From assembly GCA_949935685.1 (NCBI GenBank), contig CATLGN010000152.1, forward strand, positions 1 to 5,196: a DNA stretch of 5,196 nucleotides. Reading direction: 5' to 3'. This document shows positions 1 to 5,196 of the stretch, piece by piece. Source of the stretch: an uncultured Lachnospiraceae bacterium (GTDB taxonomy: Bacteria; Bacillota; Clostridia; Lachnospirales; Lachnospiraceae). The notes under the pieces were generated by a model, which did not search any database, was not told the origin of the DNA, and was given only the letters and a program-made list of their open reading frames with translations. Position 1 is the stretch's first letter. Every line of letters begins with the position of its first letter. The position numbers and the translations under genes were made by a program.

Positions 1-876
1 GGGCTGGCCGACAGACCGTATTCAACGGACGGAATCACCTATACGGACAATCCTGCCCTGACGATTGTAAAAGAGGGGCCTGTCACCGTCTGGGTGAAAG
101 ACAGACTGGGGAACGCGAGAAAGGTGACATTTTCCTTCTTTTATGACCGGCGGGAACCGGAAAGCGGCGAAAAGGCAGACGATAACAGGGAAAAGGACAG
201 CGACGGCGGAGACGGCGGCAGCACGATACCGCCCGCGCCGGTGCCGTCCGATCTGCCGCCGTTAATTCCGGCGTCGGCATCGCATACGGAGCGGATTTCC
301 ATTCCGCATCCGTCGGCCCTGTTTCGGCCGGGCGCGCGGCAGGAGAAAACGCCTGTGAAGACAAAAACGGAAAAACCGGAGATTCCGGCGCCGATGGAAG
401 ACACGGGAATACCACGCCAGGAAACGGTTAAGCTGCCGGTGACAAAAGAGCAGAAAGAAGAAATATCCCGGCCTGTGGTGATGGATGAGGAGACACCGCC
501 TGTGCGGGAATGGACATGGAAAAAACTGGCGATGTACTCCGCCTGGCTGGCGGTGGTATTGTGCGGGTTGCTCTGGCTGTTGTTTTGTCTGCTCTTTGAG
601 CATGTCACCGTTTACCGCAGGGACGAAAACGGAACGTATCGGGAGATTGGCCGGTGCGCCATATATCGAAAAAAGGATTATAAACAGATCAATCTGCTGC
701 GCCTGATGAAACAGGAGGAAGACCGGGACTATAAAGTGGCGTTTTCCCGTATTTTTGTACTGCTTCACAGAAAGGAAAAGGTATTGCTGCGTACTGCTCA
801 CGGCGTGGAACTGCGGAACATTGAAAAAGAAATTGAAATATTGTCTTGCAATTCAGAAAATCGTGTGCTAAGATAG
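1..876 (+). CDS. Partial Ig-like, proline-rich, single-pass membrane surface protein (C-terminal part)
   Basis: The reading frame is open from base 1 to the TAG at 874-876, giving 291 visible residues; the true start lies to the left. The GTG at 94 is only an internal Val codon. Residues 1-49 look like the end of an Ig-like beta-sandwich: LADRPYS and then VTVWVKDRLGNARKVTF, a pattern common in repeated Ig-like domains of clostridial surface proteins. Residues 50-173 form a low-complexity linker rich in Pro, Glu, Lys and Asp, suited to spanning the cell wall. Residues 176-199 (AWLAVVLCGLLWLLFCLLF core) are one clear transmembrane helix. About 92 residues follow, rich in Arg and Lys just after the helix (YRRDENG, YRKKDYK), so by the positive-inside rule they are probably cytoplasmic. 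I do not recognise this tail or assign a function. It has no LPxTG motif. The gene has no terminator of its own before the next promoter and appears unrelated to the downstream operon. Confidence 0.75.
   Translation, partial: GLADRPYSTDGITYTDNPALTIVKEGPVTVWVKDRLGNARKVTFSFFYDRREPESGEKADDNREKDSDGGDGGSTIPPAPVPSDLPPLIPASASHTERISIPHPSALFRPGARQEKTPVKTKTEKPEIPAPMEDTGIPRQETVKLPVTKEQKEEISRPVVMDEETPPVREWTWKKLAMYSAWLAVVLCGLLWLLFCLLFEHVTVYRRDENGTYREIGRCAIYRKKDYKQINLLRLMKQEEDRDYKVAFSRIFVLLHRKEKVLLRTAHGVELRNIEKEIEILSCNSENRVLR
846..874 (+). promoter_or_regulatory. Housekeeping-type promoter with extended -10 for the T-box/aspS-gatCAB transcript
   Basis: TTGCAA (846-851) and TAAGAT (869-874) are separated by exactly 17 nt; each matches 4 of 6 consensus bases. 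A TG at 866-867 one base before the -10 gives an extended -10 element. Transcription would begin near 880-882, just before the first T-box helix, which is where a T-box leader should start. The -10 lies in the last two sense codons and first stop base of the upstream gene. The site is predicted by eye and not mapped. Confidence 0.65.
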
Positions 877-976
877 CAGACAAAGAAAAAATGCGATGAA
901 GGAGACTCTTCTTGCGGAAAACGACAGGAATGCAGCGTCACCGACTGAGAGCGCCGCTTGTGGGAAGCAGGAAAGG

Positions 977-981
977 GAACA
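977..981 (+). promoter_or_regulatory. T-box specifier: AAC (Asn), overlapping GAA (Glu)
   Basis: The 3' strand of the specifier loop runs directly into CTCC (982-985), which pairs with GGAG (901-904). T-boxes place the specifier codon just before a conserved purine at this junction. Here the triplet is AAC (978-980) followed by A981, so the expected ligand is tRNA(Asn). Shifting one base to the left gives GAA (977-979), a Glu codon. No Asp codon (GAC or GAT) is at this position, although the first gene encodes AspRS. The register depends on the hand-drawn helices. Confidence 0.72.
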
Positions 982-1110
982 CTCCGGAGCAGATGTCCTG
1001 AACAGGGAAGGCCGTATGGATTTCCAGTAGGGATGTACGTCGGCACTCGTTACGTGCGAAAAGAGGGTAAGGCGGTGACACATTTTGCTGGAAATGTCGG
1101 CTTACCAATA

Positions 1111-1147
1111 CGGGTGGCACCGCGGGTCACAATGATTTCCCGTCCCG
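1111..1147 (+). promoter_or_regulatory. T-box sequence and antiterminator helix
   Basis: CGGGTGGCACCGCGGG (1111-1126) is the universal T-box motif with a C for the usual first A. Helix A1 is CGGG (1111-1114) with CCCG (1144-1147). The 7-nt bulge is TGGCACC (1115-1121). Helix A2 is GCGGG (1122-1126) with CCCGT (1139-1143), including one G-U pair. The bulge tetrad TGGC is complementary to GCCA, so it expects a tRNA whose discriminator base is G, as in bacterial tRNA(Asn) and tRNA(Asp) and commonly tRNA(Glu). The 3' arm overlaps the terminator stem, which makes the two folds mutually exclusive. Confidence 0.95.
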
Positions 1148-1177
1148 GAATACAGAAATGTATTCCGGGATTTTTTT
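1143..1177 (+). terminator. Intrinsic terminator of the T-box switch
   Basis: TCCCGGAATAC (1143-1153) and GTATTCCGGGA (1160-1170) form a perfect 11-bp stem around the loop AGAAAT, followed directly by seven T (1171-1177). Bases 1143-1147 are shared with the antiterminator, so this hairpin forms only when uncharged tRNA is not bound. Because no other terminator lies between the upstream gene and this point, it probably also stops read-through from that gene. Confidence 0.95.
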
Positions 1178-1181
1178 ATGC

Positions 1182-1209
1182 TATAGGAAATTCGCAAGAA
1201 TTTCCCATA
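1182..1209 (+). repeat. Post-terminator hairpin with GCAA tetraloop
   Basis: GGAAATTC (1186-1193) and GAATTTCC (1198-1205) form a perfect 8-bp stem closed by a GCAA (GNRA-type) tetraloop. After one A-C mismatch, TAT... (1182-1184 as T, A, T) pairs with ATA (1207-1209), extending it to 11 bp. No T-run follows, so it is not a classical terminator. It lies 8 nt beyond the T-box terminator. It may be an mRNA-stability or processing element, or a dispersed palindromic repeat; the sequence alone does not decide. Confidence 0.6.
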
Positions 1210-1235
1210 ACATAAAAATCAAAATGTGCAGCCCA

Positions 1236-1275
1236 TGCGCGGTGAATCCTGCAGGCCCGTATGCAGGATTTCGCA
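1236..1275 (+). repeat. Hairpin just upstream of the aspS ribosome binding site
   Basis: AATCCTGCA (1245-1253) and TGCAGGATT (1262-1270) form a perfect 9-bp stem with the 8-nt loop GGCCCGTA. TGCG (1236-1239) can pair with CGCA (1272-1275) across an asymmetric internal loop. The structure ends 20 nt before the AGGAG of aspS and has no T-run, so it should leave the ribosome binding site free. Together with the preceding hairpin it fills most of the 130 nt between terminator and start codon. Its role is unknown. Confidence 0.55.
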
Positions 1276-1307
1276 ACGAGAACCGATGATCAGAGAGGAG
1301 AGAGATT

Positions 1308-3059
1308 ATGAAAACAGAACACAGTTACAGAACCGTAACCATTCGGGATATACAGGAAGCGGACATTGGAAAAACGGTGAAAGCCGCGGGATGGGTGGAA
1401 AACATCCGGGATCACGGCGGGGTATCCTTTATTGATCTGCGGGATATGTACGGCGTGCTGCAGGTGGTGCTGCGCGACACCGGACTGCTAAAGGGAATTA
1501 CAAAGGAAAATTGTATTTCCGTGGAAGGCGTGATCGAAAAGCGGGATGAGGAAACCTATAATCCGAAAATCCCGACGGGGACGATTGAACTGGAGGCAAA
1601 GACAATTACCGTCCTGGGGAAAGTATATCAGCAGCTCCCGTTTGAGGTTATGACTTCCCGGGAGACACGGGAGGACGTGCGGCTGAAATACCGGTATCTG
1701 GATCTGCGGAATGCAAAGGTCAAAGAAAACATTATCTTCCGCTCTCAGGTTATCGCCTTTTTGCGGCAGAAAATGACAGAGATGGGGTTTCTGGAAATCC
1801 AGACGCCGATTTTGTGCGCGTCTTCGCCGGAAGGCGCGCGGGACTATATCGTGCCGTCGAGAAAGTGGAAGGGGAAATTTTACGCGCTGCCACAGGCGCC
1901 GCAGCAGTATAAGCAGCTTTTGATGGTTTCGGGATTTGACAGATATTTTCAGATTGCGCCCTGTTTCCGGGACGAGGATGCGAGGGCGGATCGTTCCCCG
2001 GGAGAGTTTTATCAGCTTGACTTTGAGATGAGTTTTGCCACGCAGGAAGACGTTTTCCGGGTGGGCGAGGAAGTGCTGACGGCGGTTTTCAATCGGTTTG
2101 CGCCGGAGGGCGCGGCGGTGACGCAGGCGCCGTATCCGGTGTTCAGCTATCGACAGGCGATGCTGGAATTCGGCACGGATAAACCGGATCTGCGCAATCC
2201 GCTGCGGATTATGGATGTGACGGAATTTTTTCAGAAATGTACGTTTCAGCCATTTTTGAAAAAGACTGTGCGCGCCATCCGGGTACACGCGGAGATGTCC
2301 AAGGGATTCCACGAAAAACTGTTGACGTTTGCACAGTCGTTGGGTATGGGTGGTCTCGGGTATCTGGAAGTGGCGGAGGATCTGTCTTACCGGGGGCCGA
2401 TCGACAAATTCATCCCCGCGGAATATAAAAAGGAGCTGGCGCAAATGGCAGGACTTGAGGCCGGCGATACGATTTTCTTTATTGCGGACAGAGAAGAACG
2501 GGCGAATTATTATGCGGGGCAGATACGAAACGAACTCGGAAAGCGGCTGGAACTTCTGGAAGAAAATGCGTTCCGTTTCTGTTACGTGAATGATTTTCCG
2601 ATGTATGAGCGTGACCCGGAGACAAAGCAGCTCGCGTTTACCCACAATCCCTTCTCAATGCCGCAGGGCGGCCTGAAGGCATTGGAGGAGCAGGATCCGC
2701 TGTCCGTTCTGGCCTATCAGTACGATATTGTCTGCAATGGGGTGGAGCTTTCTTCCGGCGCGGTGCGCAACCATGATATTGACATTATGGTGCGGGCGTT
2801 TGCGCTGGCGGGTTATGACGAGGAGACGTTAAAGCGCAAATTTGGTGCGTTGTATCAGGCGTTTCAGTTCGGCGCGCCGCCGCATGCGGGCATGGCGCCG
2901 GGCATCGACCGGATGTTGATGCTGCTGAAAGGAGAGGAGAATATCCGGGAAGTGATCGCATTTCCGATGAATGGCAACGCGCAGGACTTGATGTGCGGCG
3001 CGCCGGGCGAAGTGACGGAACAGCAGCTTCGGGAGACGCATATCAAAGTGAGAGAATGA
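1308..3059 (+). CDS. aspS: Aspartyl-tRNA synthetase, bacterial type, probably non-discriminating (Asp/Asn)
   Basis: This class II synthetase attaches aspartate to tRNA in the cytoplasm. At 583 residues it has normal bacterial length. The N-terminal OB-fold anticodon-binding domain spans about residues 1-110 ([19 protein letters not shown] at 28-46). Then come [10 protein letters not shown] (125-134), the motif 1 region (about 150-170, [10 protein letters not shown]), the [11 protein letters not shown] segment (175-185), and motif 2 [19 protein letters not shown] (220-238) with the ATP-binding Arg221. The bacterial insertion (GAD) domain lies at about 290-420 and motif 3 is [18 protein letters not shown] (522-539). 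His36 in RDHGG aligns with His31 of Pseudomonas aeruginosa AspRS, where discriminating enzymes such as E. coli's have Leu; this supports charging of both tRNA(Asp) and tRNA(Asn). The extra Gly in [10 protein letters not shown] and the C-terminal [10 protein letters not shown] resemble the alphaproteobacterial-type AspRS more than E. coli's. The ATG at 1308 is chosen because AGGAG (1296-1300) lies 7 nt upstream and the OB domain starts correctly. It is first in the operon under T-box control. Confidence 0.97.
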   Translation: MKTEHSYRTVTIRDIQEADIGKTVKAAGWVENIRDHGGVSFIDLRDMYGVLQVVLRDTGLLKGITKENCISVEGVIEKRDEETYNPKIPTGTIELEAKTITVLGKVYQQLPFEVMTSRETREDVRLKYRYLDLRNAKVKENIIFRSQVIAFLRQKMTEMGFLEIQTPILCASSPEGARDYIVPSRKWKGKFYALPQAPQQYKQLLMVSGFDRYFQIAPCFRDEDARADRSPGEFYQLDFEMSFATQEDVFRVGEEVLTAVFNRFAPEGAAVTQAPYPVFSYRQAMLEFGTDKPDLRNPLRIMDVTEFFQKCTFQPFLKKTVRAIRVHAEMSKGFHEKLLTFAQSLGMGGLGYLEVAEDLSYRGPIDKFIPAEYKKELAQMAGLEAGDTIFFIADREERANYYAGQIRNELGKRLELLEENAFRFCYVNDFPMYERDPETKQLAFTHNPFSMPQGGLKALEEQDPLSVLAYQYDIVCNGVELSSGAVRNHDIDIMVRAFALAGYDEETLKRKFGALYQAFQFGAPPHAGMAPGIDRMLMLLKGEENIREVIAFPMNGNAQDLMCGAPGEVTEQQLRETHIKVRE

Positions 3060-3075
3060 CAGAAGGAGAACAAAA

Positions 3076-3372
3076 ATGGCAGCGAACAGAATTACGGATG
3101 AAACAATTGAATATATCGGTATTCTGGCGAAGCTTGCCCTGTCCGATGCGGAAAAGGAGCAGGCGAAAAAGGATATGGGACGTATGCTGGATTATATCGA
3201 CAAGCTGAATGAACTGGATACCGAAGGCGTGGAGCCGATGTCTCATGTGTCGGCGCTGGAAAATGTATTTCGCGAGGATATGGTGACAAACGGCGATATG
3301 CGTGAGGCGCTGCTTGCCAATGCGCCCGGGGAAAAGGACGGCATGTACACGGTGCCCCGTACCTTTGTATAG
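3076..3372 (+). CDS. gatC: Asp-tRNA(Asn)/Glu-tRNA(Gln) amidotransferase subunit C
   Basis: GatC is the small subunit that wraps around GatA and tethers it to GatB in the heterotrimeric amidotransferase. The 98 residues match the family length. The sequence shows the usual plan: an N-terminal helical pair ([19 protein letters not shown], about 6-24, and [21 protein letters not shown], about 34-54), then the [15 protein letters not shown] segment and the C-terminal [16 protein letters not shown] tail that packs on GatA. The ATG at 3076 follows AAGGAG (3063-3068) by 7 nt. It starts 16 nt after the aspS stop and ends 11 nt before gatA, so it is co-transcribed and under the same T-box. No residue looks odd. 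Confidence 0.96.
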   Translation: MAANRITDETIEYIGILAKLALSDAEKEQAKKDMGRMLDYIDKLNELDTEGVEPMSHVSALENVFREDMVTNGDMREALLANAPGEKDGMYTVPRTFV

Positions 3373-3383
3373 AGGAGGTCTGT

Positions 3384-4847
3384 ATGAAACCAATGGATAT
3401 GACGGCCGTGGAACTTGGCACGGCCATCAGGGAAAAGAAAACAACCGCGCCGGAGGCGCTGCAGGCAGTATTTTCGGAGATTGACCGGAAAGAAGAACGT
3501 CTGCACTGTTATATCACGCTGGATCGGGAAGGGGCGCTGCGACGGGCGGAAGCGGTGCAGAAAAAAATCGATGCGGGAGAACTGACAGGGCCGTTGGCCG
3601 GTGTGCCGCTGGCCGTAAAAGATAATCTGTGTACGGCGGGGATGCTGACGACATGCGCTTCCCGGATTCTGGGAAACTTTGTTCCGACATATACGGCGGA
3701 GGCGGTCAAAAGACTGGAAGAAGGCGGCATGGTGCTGATCGGGAAGACCAATATGGATGAATTTGCCATGGGTTCCACGACGGAGACATCCGCCTACGGG
3801 CCGACGGGAAATCCGTGGAATGCGGCGCATGTGCCGGGCGGCTCCTCGGGCGGTTCGGCGGCGGCGGTAGCGGCGGGGGAATGCTTTGTGGCTCTTGGTT
3901 CGGATACCGGCGGCTCCATCCGCCAGCCGGCCTCTTTCTGCGGCGTTGTAGGGATGAAGCCCACATACGGGAGCGTGTCCCGGTACGGACTGATCGCTTA
4001 CGGGTCTTCGCTCGATCAGATCGGGCCGCTGTGCAGAGACGTCAGGGACTGCGCCGCCGTGCTGGAGCAGCTTGTCGCTCATGATACAAAGGATGCCACC
4101 TCCGTGAAACGGAATGACACGGATTTCACGTCTGCGCTCGGGGAAGGCGTCGCGGGCATGCGTATCGGCATTCCGCGGGATTATATGACGGAGGGATTGT
4201 CGGAGGCAGTGCGGGAGCCTGTTTTGGTGGCGGCGGAAGTGCTGCGCGATAAAGGTGCGTCAGTGGAACCGTTTGATCTGGGACTTGTGGAATATGCCAT
4301 ACCCGCCTATTATACGATTGCCGCAGCGGAAGCCAGTTCCAATCTGGAGCGTTTTGACGGCGTAAAATACGGGTACCGGGCGCAGGACTGCGAAGGACTG
4401 CATGAGATGTATAAAAAGACACGTTCCGAAGGATTCGGGGAGGAAGTAAAACGCCGGATTATGCTCGGCTCTTTTGTTTTAAGCTCGGGCTATTATGACG
4501 CTTATTACCTGAAAGCGCTGCGGGTGAAGGCGTTAATCAAAGCGGCCTTTGACAAAGCGTTTGCTTCCTATGATATGATACTGGGACCGGCCGCGCCCAC
4601 GACGGCGCCGCTGCGGGGAAAGAGCCTGCAGGATCCGATTCAGATGTATCTGGGCGATATTTATACGATTTCCGTCAATCTGGCGGGGCTGCCGGGCATT
4701 TCCGTGCCGTGCGGCAGAGACGGAAACGGGCTGCCGGTAGGGATGCAGTTGATCGGCGACAGCTTTTCGGAAAAGAAACTGCTGCGGGCCGCGTATGCGT
4801 ATGAAAGCGCCCGGGGCGCGTTCGGTATCTGCGGGGAGGTGAAATAG
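3384..4847 (+). CDS. gatA: Asp-tRNA(Asn)/Glu-tRNA(Gln) amidotransferase subunit A (glutaminase/amidase)
   Basis: GatA hydrolyses glutamine and sends the ammonia through a channel to GatB. It is an amidase-signature enzyme. The catalytic Ser-cisSer-Lys triad is intact: Lys79 (AVKDN), Ser154 in the GGSSGGSAAAVAAGE signature (152-166), and the nucleophile Ser178 in DTGGSIRQPA (174-183). These are the same numbers as in the well-studied Staphylococcus aureus GatA, and 487 residues is normal length. KPTYGSVSRYGL and GPAAPTTAP, further family blocks, are also present. The ATG at 3384 follows a near-perfect AGGAGGT (3373-3379) with short spacing. The stop codon TAG (4845-4847) abuts the gatB ATG, which suggests translational coupling and equal subunit supply. 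Nothing points to damage or truncation. Confidence 0.98.
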   Translation: MKPMDMTAVELGTAIREKKTTAPEALQAVFSEIDRKEERLHCYITLDREGALRRAEAVQKKIDAGELTGPLAGVPLAVKDNLCTAGMLTTCASRILGNFVPTYTAEAVKRLEEGGMVLIGKTNMDEFAMGSTTETSAYGPTGNPWNAAHVPGGSSGGSAAAVAAGECFVALGSDTGGSIRQPASFCGVVGMKPTYGSVSRYGLIAYGSSLDQIGPLCRDVRDCAAVLEQLVAHDTKDATSVKRNDTDFTSALGEGVAGMRIGIPRDYMTEGLSEAVREPVLVAAEVLRDKGASVEPFDLGLVEYAIPAYYTIAAAEASSNLERFDGVKYGYRAQDCEGLHEMYKKTRSEGFGEEVKRRIMLGSFVLSSGYYDAYYLKALRVKALIKAAFDKAFASYDMILGPAAPTTAPLRGKSLQDPIQMYLGDIYTISVNLAGLPGISVPCGRDGNGLPVGMQLIGDSFSEKKLLRAAYAYESARGAFGICGEVK

Positions 4848-5196
4848 ATGGGAAAGCAATATGAAACCGTGATCGGACTGGAAGTACATGTGGAACTGGC
4901 GACGAAAACCAAAATATTCTGCGGCTGTTCCACAGCCTTTGGCGGCGCGCCCAACCCGCATACATGCCCGGTCTGCACCGGTATGCCCGGCACGCTTCCG
5001 GTATTGAACCGGCAGGTCCTGGAATATGCGGTATCGGTCGGGCTGGCCGTAAACTGTGAGATTACCCAATATTGTAAATTTGACCGCAAAAACTATTTTT
5101 ATCCCGATAATCCGCAGAACTATCAGATTTCACAGCTTTATCTGCCGGTCTGCCGCAACGGGTTTGTGGAGATCGAAACGGATGGCGGCGGGAAAA
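4848..5196 (+). CDS. gatB: Asp-tRNA(Asn)/Glu-tRNA(Gln) amidotransferase subunit B, N-terminal part (cut by window edge)
   Basis: GatB binds the mischarged tRNA, phosphorylates its Asp or Glu side chain with ATP and receives ammonia from GatA. Only 116 of the usual roughly 475 codons are in the window. They cover the start of the kinase-like cradle domain: [13 protein letters not shown] (5-17) with Glu12 and His14, family metal-site residues; a CxC...CxxC set (Cys25, Cys27, Cys40, Cys43) like the structural zinc site of GatB proteins; and [20 protein letters not shown], a family hallmark. The ATG directly follows the gatA stop; GGAGG (4835-4839), inside the end of gatA, is 8 nt upstream. The frame is open to the right edge, so an intact gene is expected beyond it. 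Confidence 0.97.
   Translation, partial: MGKQYETVIGLEVHVELATKTKIFCGCSTAFGGAPNPHTCPVCTGMPGTLPVLNRQVLEYAVSVGLAVNCEITQYCKFDRKNYFYPDNPQNYQISQLYLPVCRNGFVEIETDGGGK

Larger units (their letters stand above)
881..1177 (+). promoter_or_regulatory. T-box riboswitch leader (tRNA-sensing) controlling aspS-gatCAB
   Basis: A T-box leader reads the charging state of a cognate tRNA: uncharged tRNA pairs with the specifier codon and its NCCA end stabilises an antiterminator, so the downstream genes are transcribed. Visible parts in order: Stem I base TGC (892-894) with GCA (989-991); a GATGAAG K-turn-like segment (895-901); GGAG (901-904) pairing CTCC (982-985); the specifier loop; and an upper helix CTTGC (911-915) with GCAGG (967-971). 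Next come the Stem II region, a conserved CAGTAGG (1025-1031) typical of the Stem IIA/B pseudoknot, and a CGTTA segment (1048-1052) followed by AAGAGGG. A probable Stem III follows, with GGTAAG (1066-1071) pairing CTTACC (1101-1106) and ACATTT (1080-1085) pairing AAATGT (1092-1097). The T-box sequence and terminator complete it. The distal part of Stem I (916-966) is not resolved by eye. The class is certain; the exact 5' end is inferred from the promoter. Confidence 0.95.

Noticed and set aside
94..876. GTG at 94 as the start of the upstream gene
   Set aside because: The same frame is open to base 1 and the residues before 94 continue the Ig-like beta-strand pattern; no ribosome binding site precedes the GTG.
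923..945. GAC triplets (923-925 and 943-945) as an Asp specifier
   Set aside because: They lie in the 5' strand and apical part of Stem I, not on the 3' side of the specifier loop next to the closing helix, so they cannot be in specifier position in the fold drawn here.
980..983. CAC (His) as the specifier in GAA-CAC-T
   Set aside because: It would use bases C982 and possibly A981 that belong to the closing helix or conserved purine, and the base after it would be T, not a purine; histidine also makes no sense for this operon.
1186..1205. GGAAATTC hairpin as a second intrinsic terminator
   Set aside because: The stem is AT-rich and no T-run follows; the downstream sequence is CATAACATAAAAATC.
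958..1215. 85-codon open frame within the leader
   Set aside because: It overlaps the T-box, antiterminator and terminator, which fully explain the sequence constraint; no convincing ribosome binding site.
1226..1435. Short open frame starting before aspS, as an upstream peptide
   Set aside because: It runs out of frame deep into aspS, lacks a good ribosome binding site at 1226, and covers the hairpin at 1236-1275.
1488..2645. 385-codon open frame on the - strand inside aspS
   Set aside because: It lies wholly within a clear AspRS gene, is Arg/His-rich low-quality protein with no recognisable domain, and is explained by codon bias on the opposite strand.
3243..4082. 279-codon open frame on the - strand across gatC and gatA
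   Set aside because: It is antisense to two genuine conserved genes, rich in Arg, His and Pro, and has no family features.

Overview
The window looks like a chromosomal segment from a Gram-positive anaerobe of the class Clostridia, most likely a Lachnospiraceae-type organism of fairly balanced GC. The clues are a canonical T-box riboswitch, strong AGGAGG-type ribosome binding sites, an aspS-gatC-gatA-gatB gene order, and an upstream gene for an Ig-like, proline-rich, single-pass surface protein. The taxon is inferred from these features and not from any database match.

Layout, all on the + strand. Bases 1-876 are the 3' part of a gene for a membrane-anchored surface protein that enters from the left edge. 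A housekeeping-type promoter with an extended -10 (846-874) sits inside the last codons of that gene. It launches a T-box leader (about 881-1177) with a specifier loop at 977-981, a conserved T-box/antiterminator (1111-1147) and a competing intrinsic terminator (1143-1177). Between the terminator and the first gene lie two further hairpins (1182-1209 and 1236-1275) of unknown role. Then come aspS (1308-3059), gatC (3076-3372), gatA (3384-4847) and the first 116 codons of gatB (4848 to the right edge). Gaps are 16, 11 and 0 nt, so this is a tight operon.

How the parts work together. AspRS charges tRNA with aspartate and GatCAB amidates mischarged Asp-tRNA(Asn), and generally Glu-tRNA(Gln), using glutamine as the ammonia source. 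Pairing aspS with gatCAB suggests a non-discriminating AspRS that makes Asp-tRNA(Asn) for GatCAB. Two sequence details support this. The T-box specifier reads AAC (Asn) and not GAC/GAT (Asp), and the AspRS carries His at the anticodon-domain site (H36) where non-discriminating bacterial AspRS is known to have His. The specifier is also embedded in GAAC, so Glu (GAA) and Asn (AAC) codons overlap by a one-base shift. This resembles the two-codon T-box described for the Clostridium acetobutylicum gatCAB operon. It is the most interesting signal in the window: a homologue or variant of a rare, already described device, not a wholly new system.
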